A stretch of DNA of 64,000 nucleotides from Peromyscus leucopus (GCF_004664715.2 NC_051071.1:7281231-7345230), one strand, 5' to 3'; numbered from the stretch's first letter, positions 23,986-36,799 are shown. A program made the numbers and translations. The notes: generated by a model not told the origin, from the sequence alone.

Positions 23986-24029
<44 letters not shown>

Positions 24030-24165
24030 CACGTGAGTGCATGCGTGCGTGCGTATGTGTGAATATTTGCTTTAAGCTGTTAGTATTTCTTTTAAAAACT
24101 TGAGTGCCCTCATGTTTGGGGCATAGATGTTAGGAATTAAAATGCCATCTTGGTGGATTTTTTTC
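23576..24165 (-). pseudogene. LINE-1 'A' endonuclease continuation
   Basis: Picks up L1 A ORF2 where it was cut at 15550. The minus-strand open piece 23931-23600 reads as L1 endonuclease and parallels 21496-21200 of L1 B. It is then disrupted by a TG microsatellite and a jump to ORF1 sequence, so the N-terminal endonuclease part and much of ORF1 are deleted. Confidence 0.8.
23969..24060 (+). repeat. (TG)n/(CG)-containing microsatellite
   Basis: TG repeats with interspersed GCGCGCG and TGCGTGCG segments inside L1 A. The alternating purine-pyrimidine run is the kind able to adopt Z-DNA; that is a general property and was not measured here. Confidence 0.95.
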
Positions 24166-24167
24166 CA

Positions 24168-24640
24168 TTAGTGAATGGTTGGAGACAACCCCTGTTTAAG
24201 GGATTTATTAGTTGCCTCTTTAAGGAATTCTATCATTTTTATACAGGGAGTTTTAAGGTATTTTTCTTTTGCTTCAGCTATGTGGAAATATTCAGGGCCT
24301 GCTGTAGTAGAATTGTGGGGCTCTAGTGATGTCTTATTGCCCTGGCTGTTATTGATTTTGTTTTCATGGTGTTGTCTAGGCATCTGGGCTGGGGTGATTA
24401 TATATCTAGGTGTTGATTTCTGAATTTGTCTTTGCTGAGTGTGTGTTTTTTCTTTGGTTTCTGTTTCTTCTCTGAATTTTCTCAGAGTGTGATGGTTGTG
24501 TTTTTCCTTATAAGACAATTTCTTTGGTCCTTAGAGTTAGGGACACTGAAGATTCCAGTAAAATGTGTTTCTGGGTATTGGAAACTGACATTTAAGAGTT
24601 GGGCTAAGCTAGGGATTTGAAGGGTTTCAGAGGAGGAAGA
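24168..24640 (-). pseudogene. LINE-1 'A' ORF1 N-terminal remnant
   Basis: The minus-strand open piece 24518-24168 has the N-terminal ORF1 layout: a basic start, a linker with TAGPEYFHIAEAKEK, then a lysine/glutamate coiled-coil beginning (MIEFLKEATNKSLK). It corresponds to TPARPEHTKTEETEE in L1 D at about 41815. It ends abruptly at the endonuclease junction near 24165, so most of ORF1 is missing. Confidence 0.75.
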
Positions 24641-25300
24641 AGAGCAGATTGCTCAACCAGATCTATTTATTTTATTTCCTTGGAATGAGGAGAAACAGTG
24701 AAGAGAGGTCAGCACAGGGTGTCTCCTATAGTGCTGGGCATGAAACCTGTTCCGGAGGAATCTAGAAGAACAAAAGGAAAAGGGAAACAGCCTACAGGCT
24801 CCCCTGGTAGAAGTGGTCTGTGGGTTAGCAGGGAGTGTCTATTGGACTTGGGCCTGTGATAAAGCAACAATTGGGAAGACGGAGGTAAGGAAGTAAAGGT
24901 CTGTGGGACCCAAAGGTGACAGGGGAAATGGGGTAAGGAAGGCTGCAGCAGAGTTCTGTTTTAGAGATAGAAATGAGATTGGGGGACTGGGTTTAGATGA
25001 GAGGAGGGTATGGTAAATGTCTTCAGTTAGCTTATTTGTTTCCCTAGCCTGCTCAGCCAATATGTTCACTGGGATTGTCTGCTGAATTTGGAGGCGGGGA
25101 TACTGGGAATAGTTGGTGTAGGAAGGCTGGAGAATCACATCTCTATGATCCATTGGTGATGGGGTCAGAGAGGAAAGGGAGACTGCAGCAAGTATTCTGC
25201 TACAAGAGTTGGAGATGAGACTGGGAATTAGGACTGGAGGATAAAAAGGAGAGGTGAAGATGTGCCTTCAGCCTATCAGCTTCCCTGGCAGCATACATGA
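24641..25300 (-). promoter_or_regulatory. LINE-1 'A' 5' UTR with about two 210-bp monomers
   Basis: Two diverged direct copies can be aligned by eye: about 24880-25075 and about 25105-25300. Both contain GGAGGCTGCAGCA-like, GAGATGAGA(T/C)TGGG-like and CTTCAG..AGCTT..TTCCCTG-like blocks. Tandem monomers upstream of ORF1 are how many rodent L1s carry their promoter. The left part (24641-24880) is a non-monomer tether. Confidence 0.65.
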
Positions 25301-25690
25301 TTTGTTTTCTTAATGAGAGGTGGATTTTTTATTTCAAGTTTGATTTTAGTTTGGGTTTCCTTCAAAATTGTTATCTGTTCACTGAATTCTATGTTTGTAT
25401 TTTACATTATCTCCCTTGTTCGATTCAAATGTTTGTGTTTTCTTAGTATTCATTCTAGCATTTATTCATATCCCCTTGAGTTCTTTGAATATATTTATAA
25501 TTACTGATTTAGTTCATTATCTTATGTATCTTCTAAGCTACTTCCTTCATGGATTATCATGACAGCACTAATTTTTGAAGGCAACATTTTGTTTCAGTCT
25601 TTCATAAATATTTTTGTGGTAGGACCTGGGCATCTGAAATTAGGATATTCTTAGTCTTTTGGTATGGATATGTTGTAGGGAAAAGGTGGT
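25301..25690 (-). mobile_element. Older L1 5'-side fragment
   Basis: AT-rich sequence resembling antisense L1 ORF1/5' leader of an older subfamily (the stretch around 25470-25660). No reading frame survives. The family is recognised from memory only. Confidence 0.4.
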
Positions 25691-26680
25691 GGCTAAAAAT
25701 ACCCACCCTGACCCTGCAGCCCAGAACTAGGGAAAGATGGCTCAGATAAGGCCAGTGAAAGAAACACAGTTTGGCTAAAATCAGAGCCATCTCTGCCCCA
25801 GCCTACTGACTTGTGAAACCAACCAATTACAGAGCATGACAGTAGCACTCTGGCCCTGGGGCCCAGGACCAAGGAAAGAAACACAGCTTGGGTTTGGGAC
25901 CTGAGCCAGAGAAATAAATACTTTATCCCCAAACCCAGAACCAAGGAAACATGCCCTGACTCTAAAACTAGTACCAAAGAAACACTCTTGGTTCCTAGAA
26001 TCAGAGTCAGTGAAAGAAATGTGCCCTGGCCTTTGAATTAGTGTCAAAAAGCTAAGTAAAGCCAGTGAAAGAAACACATTTTGGCTCAGATCAGAGCTAT
26101 CTCTGCTCCTGGCCAACTGATTTGTGAAACCAATCAATCACAGAGCTGGAAGGTAGAACCCTGGCCCTGAGGCCCAGGACTAGACAAAGAAACACAGCCT
26201 GTGTTTGGGACCTGAGCCAGAGAAATAAACACTTAATCCCCAAACTCAGAACTAAGGAAACATGCCCTGACTCTGAAACTAGTGCCAAAATAACATTCTT
26301 GGTCCCTAGAATCAGAGTCAGTGAAAGAAATGTGCCCTGGCCTTAGAAGCAGTGTCAAAAAAACAAGAAAAGCCAGTGAAAATAACACAGTTTGGCTCTG
26401 AAATCAGTGCCATCTCTGTCCCTAGCCCACAAAACTGGCCAATCCATGGGCAGAAAAAAAAAAAACAACAAATAACCAATCACTGGTTGACTGCTCCCTA
26501 CTAAGACATCCTATATAAACTATCCTTCCTCGTCAGTTGTGAGCTGTTCTCTCCACCCTGGTAGAAGTAGCTACTCTCCTGGACTCCTTTTTTTCCAAAA
26601 TAAATCTCTTTCTCAAAAGAGTTTTGGGTGTGAAGATCTTCATTCACTGAAGATCCTTGATGAGACATACCTCAGTGGAC
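25691..26680 (+). repeat. LTR-like block with 310-bp direct repeats
   Basis: The motif GCCAGTGAAA recurs at 25751, 26061 and about 26372, spacing 310 and 311 bases, and long stretches between match. There are therefore two full units plus a partial third. The last unit runs into a promoter-like segment with CCAAT, TATA and AATAAA. Tandem U3 repeats in front of a promoter are typical of gammaretroviral and VL30-like LTRs, so a solo or partial LTR is the best reading. The exact LTR edges are not clear. Confidence 0.6.
26474..26604 (+). promoter_or_regulatory. LTR-type promoter and poly(A) signal
   Basis: CCAAT at about 26475, TATATAAA at 26512-26519 and AATAAA at 26599-26604 lie in the order and spacing of an LTR U3/R. 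Transcription would start near 26540. Activity is inferred. Confidence 0.5.
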
Positions 26681-27210
26681 AGTGCTAGACAGGGCTGAAA
26701 AGGTAACACTTTTCTCTGGAGCCAGAGAAGATTGCTGTATTTCTCCAGGGGTGTCCCCTTTTTGCAGAGTGAAACAAAAGAAACAACATCTTAGAATTGA
26801 GAAGCAGAGCTCTGCTAGGAAGTCCACTTAAGTAGGGGCTGAGTAAAGCATAGCTATGGTGGCTTTCCAGGAGAAGGAGCAGGTTTGCTATATCCTGCGA
26901 GGCAACCATCCACCATCACACCAGCTATAGCCTGACTCTCCCAGTCAGGATAACCTCCCCTACAGAGCACCTAGCAGCTCCAGGCATAACTTTCCCGAAT
27001 AGTCAGGATACCCTTCCCTGCTGAAGTAGTTCCAGGCCTGACTCCCCTGAGCAGTCACAAAAACTTCCCTTCTGAGGCTGAGCTGTTTCTTTCTCAGCTC
27101 CAGCTGTCAGGGCTGTCCTTAGCAGCTCAAGGTGTTGCCTGAGTTCCCAAGTAGTCAGGGTACCTTTCCCCAGAGTTGCAGAACTCACAGTTTGGTGCCA
27201 AAATCAGGGA
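26681..27210 (+). repeat. GC-richer leader with short repeats and a phenylalanine-type PBS-like site
   Basis: AGTCAGGATACC-like units recur at about 26942, 27001, 27054 and 27153. At 27193-27210 TGGTGCCAAAATCAGGGA resembles the 3'-end complement of tRNA-Phe with four mismatches, as a PBS would. If real, 26681-27190 would be an unusually long U5/leader. The fit is suggestive only, and no gag follows. Confidence 0.35.
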
Positions 27211-29932
27211 CCAAACCCACAGAGTTGCAATAAATTTATTTGCTTATGTCACACCTTTACTGAGCAGGCATTTAAATTGCATTTGCTACTACCCCAGCTA
27301 AGCAGGTTTGGGATTATCAGGGTGGTACCCATTTGGAGCCACTAAGTATTGATGTGTGAGTAGGGCATCAGAATTGGCCCTATCTTAGCTAGAAAACAGG
27401 TGCAGAATCTGCCTAGATGGATGAAACTTCTATAGAAGTTCTTTCTGCAATTATTCAGAAGCAGATGTTGAAGTACTAGAATGATAAAGATGAGATTCAT
27501 CAGTGGAGCACACAAACAACCAGTATAGGTCACCAACAATGTTAGAATCCTAGTCAGAAGGGGAGCAGATGGCTCCCTATGAGTGTACAGATGGCCAGAG
27601 CTGGGGTTTGGAGTGGGGCACCTGAGAGAAACACAAATAGCTACATGTAGACATCCTCAAGAGCAGTACTTGAGGACCTAGAGTACTAAGAACTTGTAAG
27701 GAATCCATTCTTTTTTTCACCGTGTAACATCAAAAATAAAAGTTTTGTTATATATCTTAAAGGGCAAAACATTGGAATCATCTCAGTTGTTCTCTACAAT
27801 TGGCAAAATGGTACCCAAATATTTTGGTCGGTGTTATAATATAAAGATAAATGATTAGATTAAAGGTAAAAATAAATTAAAATATTATTTCACTTATATA
27901 GAAAAAAGTGTGATCCCAGAAACCCAATGCTATGCTTTTAATGATGACCATGGTTTGGCTGTGGTCTGTCTTCCAAGAATGATTGGCATCCAAAGTACTG
28001 ATATTAAAAAATAAGGGAATAGTTAAATGTTTCTAGGTCTTTCTAGGGACACTCTTCTCAGATGCGTTTGAGGCAGGCATCATCTTTAGTAGTCCCTCAA
28101 TCACAAAGTAAGATGCTACATAAGAAAGGAGATCAGTTCCTACCCACCCTCTGGCTTCCTGTCTTGTCATTTGATTTATCTCTCATAAATACTCCTAGCA
28201 TGGTGCTATCTCCCATGTGATATTAACCAGTACTGAGCCAATATTCACTAAATAAATTCATTTACTTCATAATGAATGTAAACACAGGCATTTTGTTATA
28301 CTGATGTAGTAAGCTGTCTTTCCTAAGTAAATCATCTATTCCAGATTGACTCAAAACTAACTTTCAAAAGCTGGGTCCTAATTACATTTTGTTTGATAAT
28401 AGATCAAAGTAATACTAACTTTATAAGCTTCTTCTCTACTATTCTGAAGAATTGCAATTTACCCACTTAAACTAAGGGAATATTAAATGATGCAGTTAAT
28501 AACTGATTTGTATATCAGATATGAAGATTATATCAGTGATTTATTTTATTAACTCAGTAAATATTTTTAGATCTAATAACCTTCAGTCTCAGGCACTAAT
28601 GCTACAATAATTACTGCTAAGAGGTGCTAATGGTAGCAGCCTCTGACTGTATCCTCTGATAAGTTCATGAGTCATGATATTCAAATGATTGATGTAGACA
28701 AGCATAACATTTTTGCAATTTCTGCAGCCTACCTTAAAGGCTGCAATTTTTAGATGGCATATACTGATCTCATATGTCTTAGAGCTATAAAAGACAATGA
28801 TCTGTGCAACAAACAACTACAATGATCCTAAAATAACTCTTCCTCACTGAGATCATATCATCAAGTATTAGCCTACATAATGTTTATCTTATATAACATC
28901 TAAAACAACACTGAAGGAATAGGATATTTCTTCTAAAAGAATGATGGAACACAGGACATTACATAAGAATAATATACACATTATTTAGATCCGTTGCCTT
29001 GGTATGTATATAAATTTATTTAAAACCAATTAACTGGTTGTGACAAGATTAACTTTTGATTGAAGGTTGTTGAATATCTTCTTAAGGAAAATATAAATAA
29101 ATTTTTACTTATAAGCTTTCGTTTTACTTACTTAAGTAAGCATATTTATTGCTTGGATCACAAACATATCACTAACACAAACGTCTGTAAAACCCAGATA
29201 GGGCATGGGTGATAGGTCAAAGTAAAGATTCTACCAAAGTCCAAGATACTGAATAAGTATGTTTATCATGCTTGCTTACTGAGTACAGGTGAAAAATTAT
29301 TTGTAGGAACCTGGGTGGCACCAAAGCAGCTGTATCAATACAAAATCCCACGCCATTGTGTATGACAATTTAATGGAAACTGCATCATGGAGTCTGTTTC
29401 AGCTACCCTTTCACTAGTTATATATTCTAGAATATCCTAAGATCACTTGCTACTGAGAGATAGCAGAAGGCAATGACTCATTAAGGGTCCTGTGAGCCTT
29501 CTCGCCCTTCTTCCACTAGATGCATGTCAATAGCCCAATTACCAATTTCATACCTCTGTGTGTAGCTGTGTTGTTCTGTTAAATTAGTTACTATGGTTAC
29601 TTGAACAAGGAAATCTCTATTTCAAAATGGTGATTAGATGGTTATGCTGTGCACTCAAGAGAAAGAGCCATACTGCAATACTGTCATGCCTTTCCTCACA
29701 CCTTTATATTCTTATTTCCTCTTACACAATGCCCCTTGTGTCTTGGAAAGGATAGTATGTTCATAACACTTCTATGAAAATTGGGCAGCCATGCTACTTC
29801 AAGAGTCACTTATTCTCAATAATTTAAGCAATTATAAGTTTCTTGGTCAGTACCCACCATGTACTGTAAGAAATTCTTTTCTATGACCAAGTCAGACAGC
29901 TGCAATAATAACAGTGATTTTTCTATACTCAC
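27211..29932. other. Apparently single-copy AT-rich DNA
   Basis: No LTR, L1, B1 or B2 signature seen and no convincing coding frame; the longest open pieces are under 80 codons and lack splice or start context. It could be intergenic or intronic. Confidence 0.5.
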
Positions 29933-30165
29933 AAGTGTTTAGGAGGCAATTAGACAATCATATAGCATGGATTCTGCAACAGTAATTGCTTCTTCAATGG
30001 AACCCAATTTTTGTCCTGGGCTATAGTTCCAGATGTCTCTTCCTTTTGTGGAAGAGAACATGACTTTTACTGGAAAATTGTTGATGGCACCCATAAAATA
30101 CAAATCGCTATAACACAAGCAAGGCATCTTAGCTTTTGATGGAGTTTTGATGTAGTTCACAAGAT
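29933..30165 (-). other. Candidate terminal coding exon or exon relic (unidentified)
   Basis: On the minus strand, a good 3' splice site (a pyrimidine-rich run then TTTGTAG, AG at 30167-30166) opens a frame with no stop for about 75 codons, ending at TAA 29941-29939. A donor-like GTGAGT begins six bases beyond the stop. The peptide looks protein-like (for example YSPGQKLGSIEEAITVAES). Entering phase is 1. I cannot name the protein and see no partner exon on this strand nearby. Alternatives are a pseudogene fragment or chance. In an AT-rich region a stop-free run of this size is uncommon but not rare. Confidence 0.25.
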
Positions 30166-33100
30166 CTACAAATGAGAAAAATTGTAGGTGACAATTTACC
30201 CTAGGAACCCTGGCTGGTACCATCCAGCAATACAAAAGTTAACAAACATGGAAGGAGGCCCCAGTTCAGGCCCAGACTGATATTTCCATATACTAAGGCC
30301 AATACATGCAATGTCATCACTAACTAATAGAATGTCATCCTCTAGTTTAAGTATTCAATTAATATGTCCTTTGAGGAAAATGTCTAATAAACAAACAAGT
30401 AATAATTCTTAAAAGGAAAAAGTTATTCAACATGGATAGTCACACTGGAAGAGGTATAGAGATGTCTAGCAAATTGTGCCTCTACACTCAAGGATATGTT
30501 CAAGGTTTTGATATGAGTTTTAGGTATAGATAGAGACAAGATGTATACACAAGTACAAAGTTATAGCCAAGGTTTAGCTCCATCCATCATCCTGTCTCCA
30601 CTCTAATCTCTGCCACAAAGTGGTCTGAGCAATTGTCAGAACTGCAAAACCTTTTTTTATGAGACAAGCACCAATTCTGGCTTGCATTGAGCTTGTGATA
30701 TACCATTTTCATGGGCTGATAGCCTAAGTGAGGTTCACAAACATCTTTTTAAAACCTTTATTCTTGTCAGGAGAGTTACATTTCTCCATTCTATGGTTTT
30801 ATATCTCAGCTCTGAGGTAAAATATGTCTGAAACAAACATAAGACTAAAACTTATGAAATTATTTAGCTCTTTTGTAATCTAATCTGATATCTTTGTTCC
30901 TTGAGAAATGCATACATGTATATAATATGTTCTGATTATTCTCTTCACACGCTGCAACATCTCCCTCACATTCCTATAACAACCTTCATCACCCCTTCCA
31001 GTCCACTTTCCAGATTCATGACTTTTAATTTTATTTTGCCAACCATTATTTAACTAGGGCCATATGTGAACATTGGATTGGAATCATCCATTGGAGCCCT
31101 GTGGAGTCACCAGTGGGCATAAATACAGATTAGCATCATACCAGTTATATAACAAAACTTTCTACAGATGGCAGAAAAGACACAAAACAAGATATTATAG
31201 GATATCTTCCTGTGACAAAGAATAGGACTAGGAAGGTAACCTTGATGAACTACTCTGAAATTCCACTGTCATTTATTCCATATGAATACAAAATGATCTG
31301 TGGATTCTGCACCCAGGAGAATACTTTTAATAAGGTGCTTTTAAGTACGGCCCAGTGCAAATGTAAAGGTGTCAGCACTTGTTCCACCTAAAGAAGAATG
31401 TTGGATCCTGAAGTTTGAGACCATGTGACTTCTTTACAGGCTGAACTGAGCTATTAAAAGGGCTTTGAGCTGGGTGAAACTTACCTTACCTTTTCTTGAT
31501 TGCTTCTGTAATTTGATCATTATCTCAAGGAAGTCTATACTTTTTTTTTAGTTCACCACTCTACTAGGATAGTTAATTTCACACATTCCTATTTGACACA
31601 AGCATGTGTGACCGATTTCACTGTTTCTATCCCAGTTGAAACTCTTCTGTAGTAGTATTCAGAGTTGTGCCCCAGCAGTACATCATTCCCCAGAAAGTTC
31701 TATTGTACGGGGTGGGAATGCACACTGTATATTCTTGTGGGGAATACTTGCTCAGTTCAGAAAAATATATTCCTTTTCACCTAAACCATCATACTGCCAT
31801 ATCCATCTGCTGATACCTATTATCCATGGTACTTTGGGTTCACCATGAATTAATCTATGCTTGACTCAAGTACTTACTAAAGCCCAAGAAATTTTCAGAT
31901 TATTAAAGGATCAATAGATTATAATCAATAAATCAAATCAGCATGGATACTTTGATCACCCTATATGGTGCTTACTATGACAACATTGGCCATCTGTCAG
32001 TGGAGAGGTAGAGATGCTTTCCACTCCAGGAGATCTTGGTAAAATGATGCAGTGCATCTCACCAGTGGCGCTCTCTCCTTTGTTTCCTTGACTCATCTGG
32101 TGAACTGTTGTTAAGGGTTATAGCCTGTCAAAAGTTCATCGCACTTAGCTTTCTATCAAACGTTCTCCCTAGGAACTCTAGACTGACACAAAGCTTGTCA
32201 TGTTTGTCTTTGAAAGACCCAGAGAGGCCTCTTTGTTCGGCTATCCCTTCCTTCATCTTCTCTTGTTTTCTGTATATTTTTGTGCTGATCTAAGTCACTT
32301 AGATTCTAAAGCCTCTCCCATTTCATATGATCACACCACAACATGGGGTTCTACAAAGTCACTAAAGCTCCACATCAGCCCTAATGTTCTGGTAAATTTA
32401 AATCTTTCTTAACTCTCCAGTGTACTCAGCATAAAACAGTGCTTCCCTCATACTCAATTCTGTTAGTTACTTCTTGTCTTCCAGTTCCTGATAGTCATGG
32501 TGATCTCAGTCAATAACCAAGTGTCCTGAATGTCTTGATGACTCTTGTATTAATTCAGAATATGCATCTCATCTTCTGTCTTAAGAAGGGAGAAATAGTG
32601 ACAGTATTGAGTTTCTCTGCTTCTATAGAACTCAGTCATCTTCCATCTACTCTTAAATTCTGCAGCTGCACAAGCCAGGAAATGCATGCTTCTTTCACTT
32701 CCTGAGTCCTTCACATCTCAGGAATTTCAAAGTCAGGTTAAGCCCTATCATGCCTTCCTGCACTAAGCAGTTATGAAGCCTCACATCTGCATGCTAAATT
32801 ATGGATATATTCCTTCTTCTCTATTGAAGGTCAAACCTTAGAAATATCTTCTGTCACTGCTATCATAGTCTGTCTCTCTTTATTGTTTGATTGTGCCCAC
32901 CATTTCAAGATCTTTGTCTCCCTAAGCATTAGAAATGCCAACCCAGTACCCCAGCTCATTCTACTTTTTATTCCATTTCTGTACCAAGTCAGAAGCTAAC
33001 ATGGAGCATGTGAACCGCATGTCCCTTTTTGTTTAATTTCTTTCTCACACAAATGAGTTCCATCTTGTCCTTGGTTGCCTGCCTTGTTACACATATTAAT

Positions 33101-33448
33101 GGTGAATCAGTGACTAATAGGGCTTGCTGGAAACCTTGTCTCATATGTGGTATTCTCAAGGACAATGTATTCTCTACTCCTCCTACTGTTTCCAGAGGGA
33201 AAGGGCAGACAGTTTGAGAGGGATGCAAAACAAACCATCCCTTTCAAGAAAAAAGGTTTCAATAACAGTATATGAACAGTGTGGGTCTGAAGCTGAGAGT
33301 TTATGGCCTCCAATGCAGAGCAAGGTATCTGCCCTAAAAGGTTTCTGGGGGAAGGGGAGATCTTACATTGCAAGTAGTCATAGAAACTCTGGGTACAGGA
33401 GTGACTTTGGCTAATGTACTACTAACATTAAGCTTCCTTGGATTTTTT
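30166..33448. other. Apparently single-copy DNA
   Basis: Mixed composition with no repeat family that I can recognise. Open frames such as 31636-31848, 32989-33228 and 33124-33414 are short, overlap on opposite strands and lack supporting signals. Confidence 0.5.
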
Positions 33449-33450
33449 TG

Positions 33451-33481
<31 letters not shown>

Positions 33482-33497
33482 TTTTTTTTTTTTTTTC
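33449..33497 (+). repeat. (GTTTT)n plus T-run
   Basis: Simple repeat of about five GTTTT units running into about 25 T. It may be the antisense tail of a lost retroposed copy, but no element body is recognisable beside it. Confidence 0.9.
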
Positions 33498-36400
33498 TTA
33501 CAAAATCTATCTGCTCAAGACCTGGTTTTCTGGAAGGCCAGGGTTTTCTATAATTCAGCACATGTTAAAGAAAGCAATCAATGTCCTTATTGGGTGATTA
33601 CACTCACTGGCAAGTACAATGAGAACATGTAACAACAATTATCCTATTAAATATCATTTCAATCACCATAGTCAAACATCATTAGTTTTTATTGCTTGGG
33701 GATTTGGAAATTCATTTTTTTTAGAAATAGTGTTTAGTGGAATACTGGGGAGCTTTTCATTTATTTCCTATAATTAACTTTAGAAGAGGAGAAAACTGTT
33801 GTAATTTGCTAAATCACAGGGAAAAAAAAAACAGAAAACAAGGCACAACAATGCCAACAAATTAAACTAAAAGAAGAGATAAAAATGGCCTTGAAAAAAA
33901 CTAAGTGCTGTAACAGAGAAGAGAAAGTTATTTGGTGAAAGTACATTATGAGAGAAAGTACTTTGATTTGGAGAGGGCTGCTACCTCAAATGATGGCTGC
34001 CATTTTGCCAGTATTCCACAATACTTATATTTATAAGTATTACAGATGTTATATTTGTGTCTTCTCCTAGAACTATGTAAATATTATATAAAGATTAGCA
34101 TGACATTGCATTTTAATTACCAACAATAACTTCCTATGAGTAAAAAGTTAATACAAAAATACTACTTGAACTTAGTATTAGATGAAAATATTTTAACTGT
34201 TAAGTTGGCACCAATTAAAGGTATGCTTTGTTTTTCATTTCTCGTGTTCTTCTTGCTTTCTTGCTTGTTCTTCTTGCTTGTTCTTCTTGCTTTCATTCTC
34301 CCTTCGGTTCCTTTTATAGCATATAATTTTCTTGGGAGGCCAGTTATAAGTCACCTAGCAGTTCTTGCTTACAGTTTGTTATTACTAAACCGGCATATTT
34401 CCTCTGCAGAGAAATATATTGTATAATAATTATGTGATATATAAAAATATGGACCTTGATTTTTAAACAGCTAACCCACCATTTTAGGAAGGTAAAAAAG
34501 GTTGACAGCTAATAACATATATTTTCTCATTGCTGGTGACTACAACTCCCCATTACAAAATGAGGTTGTAGGGTGCTCTTATAAGTTTCCTTCTGGGTTT
34601 ATGACTCTGCTGTAAAACATATTTTTATGTAAAACTTAACACATTGGAATTTTGCTTGGGAGTGCTTTATTGTTGAATTACAGTTTAGTTTAAATTCATT
34701 AAAATATTTTAAGTGGCATAAGAGCAAAAATCTGAATAAGAATGTAATTTGTCTCAATTTTGCATTTTTATATCTAGGAAATTAATATCTTTTATAAAGT
34801 ATGTGTTTTTCAGAGTATATGTGGGATATGTAATTTTATTACCTGAGAGACATCAAGAATGATAAGTTTATCAGAAACTCTCAGACGAAAATATTTAGAT
34901 GAAGAATAAGAATCATTCAAGTCTTTCTGTGTGTATTTATTCTGAATAATAACAAGTCAGACTGTAGGAATGTCCAATGTGTCAATTAAATAACTATTTT
35001 ATTTTAATAACTTTGAATGCTTATAAATAAAAATGCTCATTTGCATATATTTTCAAAATTATCTTCACTAAGTAAGAAAAAGAATATTCAATATTTACTA
35101 AGATTACTCAACCAAGACAATTTATTAAACAATGTTATGCCTATATTTTCTTTATGTAATGCCTGAGTCTAGATCAGAAGTTAGAAGCCATAGTTGAATA
35201 TAACATTCAACTACAGGTATCTTCAAAAAGGATCAGGGCAACACTGAAACCAATAGAGAGGGGAAGAGAGAGAGAGACAGAGAGAGGGGGGGAGAATATT
35301 AAGTCTGCAGGAGTGGTATGAATGATTTATAGAGTCTCCAAGACTCTATAAATCTTTATAAACACTTTAAAATACTAATAATCAATAATATTTAATCAAC
35401 TTCAGTGACTATCCCATTCATTGGTTTGGGGTATCAGATTCCTACTTCTGGAGAATGCCAAGTGGATTGAGAATGAGTTTTCATGTTTTTGTTGTGCCCA
35501 CTATTACTAGAATCTATTTAAGAGACTGGGATAAAGTAGTCCCCAAATTTGTTGGGGTATGCATTAGGTTTGTAGCAACAGAGTGTTAGAAAAATAAACC
35601 TGAGGTATTAATAGGGGCAGTGAGCATAGAACTGTAGATGGAAGATCAGAGGATGCTGATTTAAGGATTTAAGAAATTTCCATTAACAAAGAGGAAAGAG
35701 AAGGTCATAATAGAATTGAGTTGTAGCAAAGAAAGATGTCTAACAGTAGGCAGAAGCTTATCTCTAACAGATTTGTTGTTGAAGCCAATGGGTGTAGACT
35801 CCATCTGAGACTTTCATCTTGGGCAAATGAATAGTTTGATGTTTACTAAAAGAGTGAGGTTATTCTGGATCTACTGTGGCAAATAATTTAAATAGTAATC
35901 ACAGAATCAAGAACACTGCTTATGTAGCATGTGTTACTATGAGAAGCAGTTTCATCTAGTATCAGGGTGAAGAAAGCAGTGATGGTTATAGGTAGAAAGA
36001 TGCAGAAGACATCCTTGAATTTTAGCTGACAAGTCTTACTGAAAATTTCATGCAAATTTGAGGGAAATAAGTTATGAAGAACACCATCTAAAGTTTGGCT
36101 TCAGTAACAGAGTAGGCAAGAAGACAGTCCAGACTGAAGGGGATGAGAATGAAGTGGCATGGAAGTCAGGACTAGAATTTTCTTAGTCTATGTCAGGTTA
36201 GAGATATCTATTCAAAATCCAGGGGAGTGCCCAACATTGTGTGTTGGGAGTTCACAATGGCAGTAGCAAATGCAAAGCACACTTTCTTGAGACAAACAAA
36301 CTGAAAGTTGACACCGACTCCTGTTGTATATAAGAAGAAGATAACAGAGAAATTATATTTCAAGACACTTTAGCAGTGGGCTGTTGCCCTGAAAACCTAA

Positions 36401-36799
36401 GACATGAGAAACTGAGTCCAGATTAGTCTTATCAGAAAATTGGAGCTTAGGAATTTTTTTTTATTATAAATGGAAAATGGATAATAAAAATTGAAGTGCA
36501 ATTAGTCAAATGATAAAAGTTGTAATGAAGAAAATTGTTTAGTTGAACAATGCAGTCCTAAGTCAGCAAATGGAAAGACTTGTGAATCTGCTTCTTCTAA
36601 CAGAAGAAGCTGTAGTCAATTCTGGAGTGTGAGAAACCTGATGATGGAAATTGAAATGGCAGATAACCAGAAAGACTGCAAGCTAAATTATTTTAAAACA
36701 TAAATAAGCAAGACTGACAGGGGCTTTAGCAAGCTGTGAGGTTGGAATATGTGACTTGGTCAGATATCCTAAATAAATATTTAAGTTTTCTCTTCATAG
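33498..36799. other. Apparently single-copy AT-rich DNA with small simple repeats
   Basis: No gene seen. It contains a short TTCTTGCTTG-type repeat at about 34247-34307 and a GA-rich stretch at about 35258-35294. Confidence 0.5.
34247..34307 (+). repeat. Short tandem repeat, TTCTTGCTTG type
   Basis: Imperfect 10-14 base units (TTCTTGCTT) repeated about five times. Confidence 0.75.
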
